Of a stretch of 64,000 nt of DNA, positions 11,652 through 21,739 are shown piece after piece. The notes beneath the pieces are model-generated. The model saw only the letters and a list, made by a program, of their open reading frames with translations. It had not been told where the DNA came from and ran no database searches. This DNA is from Ramazzottius varieornatus (lineage: Eukaryota; Tardigrada; Eutardigrada; Parachela; Ramazzottiidae). The stretch is from assembly GCA_001949185.1 (NCBI GenBank), contig BDGG01000010.1, positions 1,683,773 through 1,747,772 of the forward strand. The letters run 5' to 3'. How positions within the stretch are numbered: position 1 is the stretch's first letter; every line of letters starts with the position of its first letter. Both the position numbers and the translations under genes were made by a program.

Positions 11652-12551
11652 ATGGCTGATAATCGACGGCTCTTTGGCTACGGCCTGATCCTGAACGTGC
11701 TGTTTCTCCTGACTGTCTACGACCTGATGGCGAAAGGGAAGAGTGATCATGAACAAGAAGAAAGGGTGCAAGAAAGTGTGGACAAGACGCTACCCGAGCC
11801 GAAGATCTTGAACATGCGATCGGGGCCAGCGGGGCCCGTGTTGAAGTTCTTATACTGGTAAGTTAGTTGAGACCGGAAGTCGATCTTCCTGGCTAGTAAC
11901 TCGCACCGAATGGCATTGCTGGTGATCTGCTTTCCTTGCAGTTATTCATGAGGATATAGGAAAGTGTTTGAGCAATATCGCCAAGCACTTTCCGAACGTT
12001 TCCCTGACATTAGTATCGAAGGAGCCAACTTCGATCCCGATGCGTCGCGTGTTTACTTGGCCAAATTTTTGTCTTATGCGAAAGTTGCTGTCATATTCTT
12101 CATTGCCTGCAATATCAATCCGTTCGCGAGCCTAGGGATGGAAACTCCAGGCTTCATCCAGTGGGCGCAGGCGAACAAGGTACGTGTGTCTTCTTGTGCA
12201 ATAGCTCAACTTGGCGATTGTGCGATCAGTATTCCCCACAGCGTAAAATTTGATGTTACGGCTGTTTTTACTACTTGCAGGTCTACGCCTGTTTGATGGC
12301 TTGGTTCATCACGGGCATGTTCGAAAATTCCCTGATGAGCACTGGTGCATTCGAGATCTTTTACAACGGTAAGCAGATATGTCAGCTGTCCTATTCGATA
12401 AAACGGACACTGGTCAACCCTCTTTATATCCTCTGCAGATATGCCTGTGTGGTCCAAGCTTGAAAGCGGTCGCATTCCAGAGTTCCCGGAGGTCCTAAGC
12501 CTTGTCGGTCAGCAAAGTAGCTCTTTCTATAAGACCAGCACTCATTCATAA
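11652..12551 (+). CDS. SELENOT: Selenoprotein T (contains selenocysteine)
   Basis: SELENOT is an ER-membrane thioredoxin-like oxidoreductase. Exons: 11652-11857, 11942-12179, 12281-12368, 12439-12551, giving 214 residues when the in-frame TGA at 11949-11951 is read as selenocysteine (residue 72). The redox motif is Cys-Tyr-Ser-Sec-Gly-Tyr-Arg, matching Cys-Val-Ser-Sec-Gly-Tyr-Arg of vertebrate SELENOT. Downstream matches include FPDISIEGANF, NKVYACLMAWF, MSTGAFEIFYND and VWSKLESGRIP. A hydrophobic N-terminal segment (about residues 9-27) fits a signal anchor, and a second hydrophobic stretch follows the thioredoxin half. Intron 1 splits the Cys codon just upstream of the UGA. Conventional gene finders would stop here, or start again downstream. 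It lies just right of the pogo element and converges on NDUFB7. Confidence 0.95.
11949..11951 (+). other. UGA selenocysteine codon
   Basis: This in-frame TGA follows Cys-Tyr-Ser and precedes Gly-Tyr-Arg-Lys-Val-Phe-Glu. It occupies exactly the selenocysteine position of the SELENOT redox motif, and coding similarity continues for over 140 residues after it. Confidence 0.93.
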
Positions 12552-12960
12552 AATGTTATGCTTTACGGCACGACCGTATCATCGTGGATTGCAATGAAAG
12601 TAACCATGAAAGCGCGTAAGCGAAAGTGGCCAACTGGATAATTTTCCACATGAGAACTGTTGTTCGTTGCGTATCATTTTCTGGTTCTCCATAGACACGA
12701 ATAAAAATTGTGGTTTCACACACGATTAACAATATCACACTCCGGCGACTCCGCTCTGCTCTTCGCAACTTAGCTGGCATTGGTGCAAATCAACCAGAAA
12801 ACACAAACTGACTGAGAAGGGCGTCTCTGTAAACGTCCCACTATGATGAAATTTCAGTTCGAACAGTGAAACAATGCTCTTTAGGTAGCGCATACATTTA
12901 AAGGGAAGATCACACAGCAGCAACACTTCGTTCACCGTAAATGCCGGAACGGTTTCTCAA
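12552..12960 (+). promoter_or_regulatory. SELENOT 3' UTR, expected SECIS location
   Basis: A SECIS element must lie in this 3' UTR if the UGA is decoded. AUGA core candidates occur at 12594, 12605, 12650 and 12843. Segments 12612-12622 and 12663-12672 can pair with one bulge just after the 12605 AUGA. I could not find a hairpin that satisfies both halves of the SECIS quartet, so the exact element is not assigned. Confidence 0.3.
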
Positions 12961-12968
12961 GATCTGGC

Positions 12969-13533
12969 CTAAGTCGAGAATCGCTCCGTTGCTTTGGTGT
13001 CGAGAGGTTTTCCATTGGGATCCTTTCCTTGCAGCTGAAGCTCTCGCTTCTTGAGACGCCTTTCTCGTTCATATTCTTTTATTCTCATCACAGCACTACA
13101 ACAAGGAACAACCAGACGGATAGAACGAGAATCTTGCTTCAAGGGGAGGATTTTCGTACTCTTCGTATTCGCACTCCATCCATTCGTGCTTGAAATGCTT
13201 GCACTTCCAATACCAGGGCATGTTATTTGCCATGCACTTCCGGTACGCAACACCGTGATGAGCGCAGTAATCCCGTTCGTGAAGGCGTAAGTTTGCTGCT
13301 TCCATCTCCTCCTGTGTGGCAACCATAACTGCAAGCAAAACCCAGTCACAGTTACGAGATGTGCAACATGCTTTCCTCCGGTACTGACCTCGCTCTTTAC
13401 GCGGAACATCGAAACCAAAGTTGGGATCGAAGGTTGGTCCTTTCTCAAATTCAGGTGCTGCTTCTTTCTCCGCAACATACTCATCCCAATAATGCCCCCA
13501 GCTCGATTTTACCTTCGCGGGATAGTTCCCCAT
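12969..13533 (-). CDS. NDUFB7: NDUFB7, complex I accessory subunit
   Basis: Accessory subunit of mitochondrial NADH:ubiquinone oxidoreductase on the intermembrane-space side. Exons: 13533-13389, 13328-13160, 13095-12969, giving 146 residues (human 137). The twin CX9C motif is intact: Cys-AHHGVAYRK-Cys and Cys-KHFKHEWME-Cys, the pattern oxidised by the MIA40 relay. The conserved MVATQEEM stretch and the basic tail RIKEYERERRLKKRE align with the mammalian subunit. Met13533 begins MGNYPAKV, giving a glycine in position 2 as in orthologues, where it is myristoylated. It is convergent with SELENOT. Confidence 0.95.
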
Positions 13534-15003
13534 ATTGACGCAATCGTCCTTTGCTCACGAGCTGGGTTGATCTCTAGAAGACACCAGATTCCAGGACAAG
13601 CAAACGCAGCGCTTTGGTTGAAGATGTGCAGCTATCACCGTCCTCCTCCGTACAGCTTCAATGCAGGGGCATCCGCATACTTCCCAGTTTCCAGTTCAGT
13701 AATCCTTAACGTGATCTTAGTTCTGCAACAGAAGCACTGATGTGCTGCTAAACTTCGTGTTGCTGGAGAGCAGAACGCATGATCAAGTCATTGATTGACT
13801 TCGTCCAGGTGCAATGGGGGCTGATTTTAACAATGACGTAACGCATAATTACTATATTTTGGCTAAACTCTCAGATCAGTCAATCTACCACCCAATTAGC
13901 TTCTGGTCCGAGACACAGCAGTATCACACGTCGATTGATTCAGTGTTTGTCTTGTGCCGCAGTCCAAAAAAGCAACGTCTTCAGATTCGATACGATGGTT
14001 TCCAGATCGCGAGTCATCGCCACGCCATTTTTATGGCCCGACGTCTCAGTTATTGCGCGTTGTGGCTCACCATGCTCAGATAGACGCGAAATTTAGTAGC
14101 ACTACGTTGAACAGAAGACTATATAGTGGTGGCAGATGGAGATACTGCACCATACTGGAAGAACATGTGCGAGTCCCGTGCGACGATATCGCCTCCTTGT
14201 ACCAGTGCACGACAAAATAAACCGTTAAAAATGGATGTATGGAGCCAGATGGTTGAAGCCAATGAAATTTGCGCATGCAGCAGAACCTAACTCTCATTGG
14301 CTGAGTCGTAAGTAAGCTCAGCTGGAGTGTACGCCCATTTTTAACGGTTATTTTTGTCGTAATTATTAATTTTGTACGCCGTGCGCGAGCGAGAGAAAAA
14401 TCCCAAAAGTGTGATTGATTTCTGAAAACGAACCCTGCAGGAATGACCTTGACGCCGGGTGCAAGAAGTGCTCCCCCAGGGCTGTGACCTCCTGTTCGCC
14501 GTTATAAAACGATTGAAGTTCGCACTTCGCACATGGATTTCCGTCTGTAACACTGAATCTTTTGTAAACAAAAACCATAACATGGAGTATTGGGGAGTAT
14601 TCTTCCTGGAATAATCGGTTTTGCGTCGGTGGACATTAGGACGAGGAGGCAGAGAGTTACGTTGGAATCTAATCATTTGTTCGCAGTTGTCCCACATGTG
14701 AACGAAGGCCATTAACTCGCTCTTTGCTGGGACCGAGCTGCTGACTTGATAACGATATGGTGATCGACCGGAAGTCGCTTTGCTGGCCCGCACTTATCAG
14801 CACGGTAAATCTCATGGGAGCCTTCACCCTTCATTTCTTGCGGCTGTAATTTCAACTACATTGGCGCTGACCTAACTTTCTTGTTATTTTCTCAACACCT
14901 AGTCATTTATTTTTGCTGTAGCTTTGACGGACGGCTCACTTCGCTGAGAAAGCGCGCAGAAAGTTCCTTGTCCGTCACGTTAACCGAATCGTTCATATCC
15001 AGA
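13534..15003. other. Intergenic between NDUFB7 and TTC39
   Basis: About 1.5 kb with no recognised gene. A MITE occupies 14209-14360. Minus-strand frames between 14366 and 14793 are open for 70-150 codons and switch frame around 14580. They match no family I know and may be a degraded gene or chance. Confidence 0.4.
14209..14360. mobile_element. MITE of about 152 bp
   Basis: Terminal inverted repeats of 26 bases: ACGACAAAATAAACCGTTAA then AAATGG on the left, and the reverse complement of ACGACAAAAATAACCGTTAA then AAATGG on the right (24 of 26 identical). The interior of about 100 bp is non-coding. No clear target duplication was seen, so the superfamily is unassigned. Confidence 0.75.
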
Positions 15004-18000
15004 ATGGCGCGACCAGCTGCGCGAGGGCTTAAGGTCTTCATCAGCGGGAGTAACCAAGAAACTGCTTTCGATGACATCGACGGACGACCAGCAAGGAACC
15101 AGCTTTCTGCTTTGGACCTTCCCTCACCAGGTCTTCTGAACCATCCTTCGCCAAGTCTTTACAAGGATAAGAGCTCGATCAGTCCTTCGGCTATTGGTAG
15201 TCCCTTCTACGAGAACGACGACAGTGAAAGCTATAATGGAAGCCTCCCGTCGTCCAGCTCAAGTGCCACACCCACTCTACCCCAAAGTTCCGCGGACCGA
15301 GCGTGAGCCATATGGCCTGCCCGAAAGTATTATTCAACGTGCATAATCTGGGTGGTTCTTGCAGGTTGGCGGAATATGCCTTGTTGGAAGAGATCCGACT
15401 ATCTCAACAAGCAATCCAGCTGTTCTTTAATAATGACATATCCGGAGCGAAGCAACTGCTAGAAGACAAGTATGCCTGATTACCATTCACCGTCTTGGGA
15501 CTACTGACTAAGCGAACGTTTTTCTTCAAATTTATGCTTTCAGGGTCGACGAGAACATGTATGCAGCTGTATCTTACAGCACGATTCTCTACCTGAAAGC
15601 TTTGATGACATTTACCCAGGTAGAAATTGATGTTTGCTTTTTCCTTCTTTTACACGATGGCACCTCAAAGACTGATTGTTCCAGGAGGACGCAAGAGCTG
15701 CTAGTAAGGCTCTTCGGGATACGCAAACTCTATGCTCAAAGAAATGCAGAGGTCGATTTAGCCGCTCAAAGAGAACAGAAGGTGAGCAAAGTCGTAAATA
15801 CAGGTTATGGCCTTTGCTGCTGGCATAGGTGTATTCCCACTGATACGAAATGGTTGATGAAGTTTCATCCCGTAGAGCAAGTTCACGCCGAACTCTGCCA
15901 TGCGGAGTGTGGCCTTATGTTATCGGCGCTCGTTCTATCCGAAGACCCTGGACTCACAGCCCTTATCAAGTCGGGAATTCGTTTCAAAAGCTCACATAGT
16001 ACTTATCAGTAAGAACAATGAAACAAAATTAGATTCAAATTAACGGATCGTTTTAACGGATCTGTTCTTCAGAACTTGCATAGGAATTCTGAGAGATCGA
16101 GAATGGACAAACCCGGAATTGAAAGCTCACTTCGAAAGCGGTGTTCGGCTAGGCATCGGCGCTTTCAACCTGATATTCAGCTGCGTTCCTTCTAAACATG
16201 CGAAGTACCTCAGTGTTGTGGGCTTTCGAGGAGTCGCTAAGATTGGCTACAGCGAACTTGAAGCTGGAGCGAGTTTAGGAGCCCTTCGGAGCGTCTTGTG
16301 CTCACTTGTAAGCTTACACTTAACTTTTCTTTCAGTCTGTTTTTTTTATTGGTTGATATGATTGGGTTGAACACGTTTTCGCAGGTCTTGGTAGGATGGG
16401 AAACCTATGGGAAAATAATACTGGGTAAGGAAGCTGTCATAGCTTGGTAATTGATTTACAATGAGCTTGAATGGAGTGTTGTGTTCAGAGTATCATGGGT
16501 CTATGGTGGTTATAATGCAGGAAGCGGTATGTGCAACATCGAAGCTGCAACGGATACTCTGGGTCCGCTGTTGGAGCTGTACCCGAACGGCGCAGTGGTG
16601 CTCTTCCTGTACGGTCGTCTAGCTCAATTGAAAGGACAGTTCTCCGACGCACTCAGTTATTTTGATCGATCGATACATGCACAGTCGGACTGGATACAGT
16701 TTCAACATTTGTGCTTGTGGGAGAGCATGTGGTGGGTCTATACATTTTATGAGTCTGTAATGACATAATATCCTGACTTTGATGGCTATTGGTTCTGAAT
16801 GCCTGACCGTATAATCTTATTCTATCTGCCCTGTTTAGGTGTCACTGCTTCATGATGGAATATGAGAAAGCGGCTGACCTTGCGTACTTTCTCTTCCGGG
16901 AAAACCAGTGGAGTAAATCCACCTATGCATATCTAACAGTACGAAACAATCCTTGAACAAATACGCATCGTTTTTGAACCTTTTTTCTAAAATGACAGTT
17001 TTTGGTTTTAGGCGGCATTTCTTCTCATGCTTAACAAACACGAGGCAGTTCTTTCCGGTCACAAGGTCACGGTAAAAGAAATAATGAAGTAGGTGCTTCC
17101 TGCGGTTTAACTTCTTCCTTCGCATCTTATACTGTAGTCCGAGCACACAAAAACTGATAGCTTTTCCACAGGGAAATCATAGCACGGAAGCAGAAAATAG
17201 CCGGACAGTCCATACCTCCCGAAAAACTAGCCGAAAAACGGTACAAGCGATTTGTGGAACATGAGAAGAATATCATTTTCCCGGCATATGTGAGTGTTTG
17301 AGCTCCCCGTTGTTAGAGAGTGGGACTGCAAATGATAATAATTTTTCGTGATAGGAATGTCTGTACTTCTTCGGAGGTATGGCGGCTCTTGCCAACAGAC
17401 CCGATCTCGTACAGGATATCCTTGCACTTCTGAACTCCAAGCTGACGCAGGTCAGCAGTTCGTCCGGTTCTATGGGTAAAAAAAAGAGCCGGATCCACGA
17501 AGACAGTGTGTATATGGTCAACTTCATGCGCGGTGTCTGTTACTCGTACCTCAACCAAGTGGAGAAAGCCTGCGAAGTTCTGGGGAGCGTTGTTGAAGCG
17601 TAAGTCGACTTCGCTCCCGTCCGTTTTTTCCCCATTGTACAGAAACAATGAATCCGTTTGGTTTCCATCTGTAGAGAAAAGCATATCCTCGAGGACAAGT
17701 TCTTGCCACCTCATGCGGCAATCGAAATAGCTTCTCTAAAGCTCCGGATGGATGACCTGACGGGAGCAATGCAGTACTGTGTTAAAGCAATGTAAATTAA
17801 ATCGGTTATCGAAGCGTATTCCCAGCTTGAATTTGTTTAGAAATTCTCCCCTCTTTGGCATAACGTTCTTCGGTCTTCGCAGATCCTTCAAGAACTACTT
17901 CATGCAAGCAAAGCTGGAAGTTCGGATTGCCGCAACGATCGAAGTAATCGAGGAACGACAGTCTTACCTTGAAGACAACGTTAGCCTGCTGGAGCGGGGA

Positions 18001-18051
18001 AGTATCTGCGAATTTTACACACCACCTTCCAGTCCCGAGTTACCCCGCTAA
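15004..18051 (+). CDS. TTC39: TTC39-family tetratricopeptide protein
   Basis: TTC39 proteins are TPR-containing IML2-superfamily members; TTC39B affects sterol handling in mammals. Fourteen exons: 15004-15302, 15365-15469, 15544-15619, 15685-15781, 15876-16008, 16073-16307, 16385-16424, 16521-16731, 16839-16938, 17012-17088, 17172-17289, 17355-17599, 17675-17791, 17883-18051, giving 673 residues. The first 100 residues are low complexity (Ser/Pro). The conserved body starts at LAEYALLEEIRLSQQAI and includes VHAELCHAEC, FESGVRLGIGAFNLI, LYPNGAVVLFLYGRLAQLKG, FRENQWSKSTY and ECLYFFGGMA. It is a near full-length match to vertebrate TTC39A/B/C, but which paralogue is unclear. Confidence 0.94.
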
Positions 18052-18672
18052 TGACTTCAGTTCAAGATGCTTTCCTAGAGTATATGTAAAAATTCTTTCG
18101 TCACATATTTTATTTTTTATCGCTAAAAACCTAGTGAAAAGGATGGTTTATCTTGTGGTTTTTTTTGCCGTTTGTTGCATTCGGACAACGGGCCTGTTCA
18201 AGGACCCGGTCGTGACTTGTGATGAAAAATATACTTCCTTGTTTTGCGTTTATTCTCTACGTGCAGTATTGTTTGGCTTGGATTTTTTTGTGATAGATGC
18301 TTTTTCTGGCTGGCTGGGTGGTTTTCCAGTTACCCAACCTGCAGTTAACCCAACCTATTAACAAAATTAATAGTAAAAACAATATGCCCGATAACTTCTG
18401 TAAAGTTCCGTGACTAATAGGATCACAGACTCATAGTTTAAAGTTCTCCCGGAATTTGAATCTCCCACACAGACCACACAGAAACTATAGTCCTTGCCCT
18501 CCCAAAGTTTCGCTTCACGTGACGTTTGTAAACCGCAACGACGTAACCAACGGTAACTTTCGAGGTTCGAAAGATATCTCAATCCCATTGTTCGAAACAT
18601 TTCGATTTTTGTTTTCTCCGTTCCTGTCACCGGAAAACGATCTTCTCTCGAGATATCACTTTCTAAACAGAG
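18052..18672. other. Intergenic
   Basis: Contains the 3' UTR of TTC39 and the promoter of the Gly/Tyr-rich gene. Pyrimidine-rich tracts and a partly repeated GTTA-CCCAACC motif near 18325-18357 are the only structure noticed. Confidence 0.4.
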
Positions 18673-19341
18673 ATGTCGTGGAACGGTCAGTTGGGAGGAT
18701 CCAGCGCCAGGTACTCGGCATTCGGAAAGGGTCAGGATCAATTCGGTGGTTATGGGGCTACGTCTTATGGTGGAAGTAAGCCTGTTTCCATGATGGAGAT
18801 GCGTTCTTATTTGTTCAACAACCTTTCCTAATGAGTTGTGATCTTGTGTCTTAGGCCACGCAGTGAACGGTACTGGCAGCGGTGGTGGGTACGACCACGT
18901 ATCGCGACCAGGCTCGATCATCAGCCCGATGGCGAGCGGCGGTTCAGCCACTCTGATTACCATACGGGTCAGTACGGCCAGTATGGCAGAGGTTATCAAG
19001 GTGAGCACGGTGGAAACATTATGATGTACGGCGGCCCTCACGACGGAGAGTCCCGCGGTCTCGGAGGCCAAGGACAAGATCGCTTCGTGATGGCGCGAGA
19101 GATGGACAATCACGCCAACCAGTACAGTGCAACCTATGGACGCCATAATCAGGACTACGGAGAGGCGCCACCGTATGGCCGACCAGACAACAACCAATGG
19201 GACCATGGACCTAGTGAAGTTGGTTATGGCCGCGGACGTTTCAACAGCCCCAACGACACTATCGGCCACCAGGATGGACACGATCATCCCGGTAGCTATG
19301 GTCGAGGAGGATACGGACATGGTAGCAACTGGAACTACTGA
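18673..19341 (+). CDS. Gly/Tyr/His-rich low-complexity protein
   Basis: I do not recognise a family. Modelled exons 18673-18775, 18855-18888 and 18948-19341 give 176 residues. The composition is Gly, Tyr, His, Gln and Asp rich, with YGQYGRGYQ, GRFNSPND and a C-terminal GYGRGG-type end, reminiscent of RGG/prion-like tails of RNA-binding proteins but with no RRM. The first intron has a clear GTAAGC...TTAG. The second (59 bases, 18889-18947) is needed to move from the frame encoding SHAVNGTGSGG to the frame encoding HSDYHTGQYG. It has GT and AG ends but no pyrimidine tract, so a one-base assembly or real frameshift is an alternative. Confidence 0.6.
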
Positions 19342-19439
19342 AACGCGAAACACTGTCTTACGTCCTTTTTCCAGCCTTCAGTCGTAATGCCGAGTTTTCG
19401 TTTACTCACATTACTCTTGTTTTCTTCGCCTCAATTTTA

Positions 19440-21422
19440 TTACTGATGGTCAAGATAAGGCACAATTGAATCTTCTACATCTAGAAACTTCTCTTCCATT
19501 CTGACATTGCATAAAAGGGCTAGTAAAGACTTGACCAAAAAGTAATGGTCTGGAGCATTACAATCTGGATCAGCTTCATAAATTTCACCATCAAAGTCCC
19601 GTAATCGTTCCAGGAGCGTATTAGCGAGAACTACCAGTGGTCTGCTCGAACCTTCGCACACCTTGAGTATCCTCGCAGCTTCTGCAAGAAACAGCGAAGC
19701 GCTCAAGTAAGAGCCGGACAGAAACGCTGAGAGGGCAGTCTTCAGCAGCTGCAGCGCGAACTTGATATCATTCGGCGAAAAGAACTTCCTACAAGAAAAC
19801 ATTTGATCGGTTGTCGAAATGATAACAACATACCTTTTCCTAGCCGAATTCACCTCATCGATGTCAGACTTTGTTGAAACGCCGCGAATGCTTCGTCGTA
19901 TCGCTCCATTGTACTCAGCAGTCGTCCGCGTCGGTCTTGCACCATTCCGAGCAGCATATTGTCCCGGTGAAGGACTTTTTCACAGCGTGCGCGAATGATG
20001 TCGAAGTCATCTAAGATCTCCGTCAAGCTGAACTCTGCAATAGTTATTCTGTCATCATTCTCCTCGACGCCTTCCAAGTGGCGCCGCATCAAAAGAGAAC
20101 TCCTGTCCAGCTGCTCCGCCGTGCATGCTGGATTCTGACCGCAGCTCGAGCACGGAAGTAAAGCACGTTCTTCGGTCGGGACAGCGGCAGAACAATGCAC
20201 ATTATCGCACCGCACTGGAAACAAGTCGGCGAACTGCGAAGATAAAAAATTCGACATCACTGTGACGATCAAGCTAAAACGAGCCAAGATTCATGAACCG
20301 GTGAAACGTACCGAGGAGCCATCACACAGTCGACATCTACAATCGAAAAAGTAATTTTTGGTGAAGCGTCGCTTTCTAACGCAAGTTGGCACGAAAAGCT
20401 CCGTGTACGATATTCGACTCTGCAACATAGCCTCGACATTCAGCCACCATTGAAAAGCTGTACCAGAAAAAAAACTCACGTCTTCGAATGCCTTAATATC
20501 GGAGAAAGCCTTGATGGTAATATTCAACCCATCAAACAGGAATGTTGCATTTCGTTCGCAGCTGTGATCGATTATTGAAGGATCTAAATAAAGACCTGCA
20601 TAATAAAAAAAATCGCCTGGATAATCTGGTTTGGGTTGACGAACCATTTGCTCAAAACAGCACATACCTTCTCCGCGCTCCATGAAAAACGGGTCACGAA
20701 TGCCGAAGCAGTTTATCTGCAGGCATCCATAGATGCGAAGTAGCATTTCCTCGTCTAGCCGAAGGTTCTCGCCGAGACAGCGGACCACCTTGCCTTTCAC
20801 TTCTTCGAAGACTGACATTCGATCCGCATTATTCTTCATATCGTCGCTGTGACTAAGCAGAACATTAAAGGTACGGTCTATCGGGGGAACGCAAGCGTCA
20901 ACGTCGGCCGTCTCGTTGTTCCGTAGACGATTAATTGCGTGGACCATCAGGAAGAAATCTGCCGGAAATTTCATGGCTTCTTCCCGGCTTCCCACCGAAG
21001 CAACCGCAGAGCATTCTCTCTGGTGTCTCCCAGATGACCAATCGACGTCCTGCCAATATGAAGACATCGAAATGCAGAGACCATATTATATAGGGAAGTT
21101 GTTTGAAGGAAGGATCTACCTTACATCGTTCCGAGCAGTACAGTGGAATTGAGCACTGGGTACATGTCATCCGAGTGGGTGCAGCTTCCAAAGATTCCAG
21201 AGCGACAGGTAGGACTTCCAGACAGCAGTAGCAGATCCGGTCGAACAGTCGGGGAAGAGCGGTGTATACCCATGGCTTGGAGGTGAAGATTGTGTTGCCG
21301 GCGGAGTACAGTGGCTTCACTTCCGGTCTGTCCATTACCGACTCCGGCACTCCGTCCTGTGCTCGAAGTGCCGCGCCATCGCTGCGCTCCATGGGAAACA
21401 GCTCCGATCTCCCACGATCCAT
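19440..21422 (-). CDS. SMYD: SMYD-family SET and MYND domain protein
   Basis: SMYD proteins are lysine methyltransferases whose SET domain is split by a MYND zinc finger. Six exons: 21422-21120, 21049-20668, 20595-20480, 20419-20312, 20233-19854, 19788-19440, giving 545 residues. The MYND finger reads CYCCLE, CTQCSIPLYCSERCK and RHQREC (about residues 66-115). SET core: LQINCFGI, then PSIIDHSCERNA, where most SMYDs have NHSC, then EDSRISY at the position of GEELTISY. The post-SET cysteines are FDCRCRLC. The C-terminal half is helical, as in SMYD1-3, with a further Cys-rich segment (PCSSCGQNPAC). SMYD3-like by overall form; paralogue uncertain. It is head to head with TMEM129. Confidence 0.88.
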
Positions 21423-21739
21423 CTGGACGGAAATCACAATTGAAGAATCACAGCGAGACGTTGTCAGCTCCACGACCACGAGGAAGGTAGTGAAATTCTG
21501 GAAGTTCGAATTCGAAATTCGAATCGAAACGATATCGCAAGCTCTATAGTGTAAGTGTGTTTGTTCTTTCTGTTTTGATTTTCGAATTCCAATTTTCATC
21601 GTCAAAGACTCGAAGTCTGACTCGTCTTCCTGGGCTTGGCGTTTACGACTTTTTTAGACCTTTCGTATCCCTGCGTTGCTAGCTGCCCGCCTTGCTAACT
21701 GCATTTGCTGTCCCGGATCATCGCGAGAAGGAAAAGCCG
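21423..21739. promoter_or_regulatory. Shared divergent promoter, SMYD / TMEM129
   Basis: Only 317 bases separate the two divergent start codons. The segment includes an AT-rich near-palindrome of TTCGAATTCGAAATTCGAAT at about 21506. No TATA box stands out. Bidirectional promoter use is inferred from spacing only. Confidence 0.45.
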
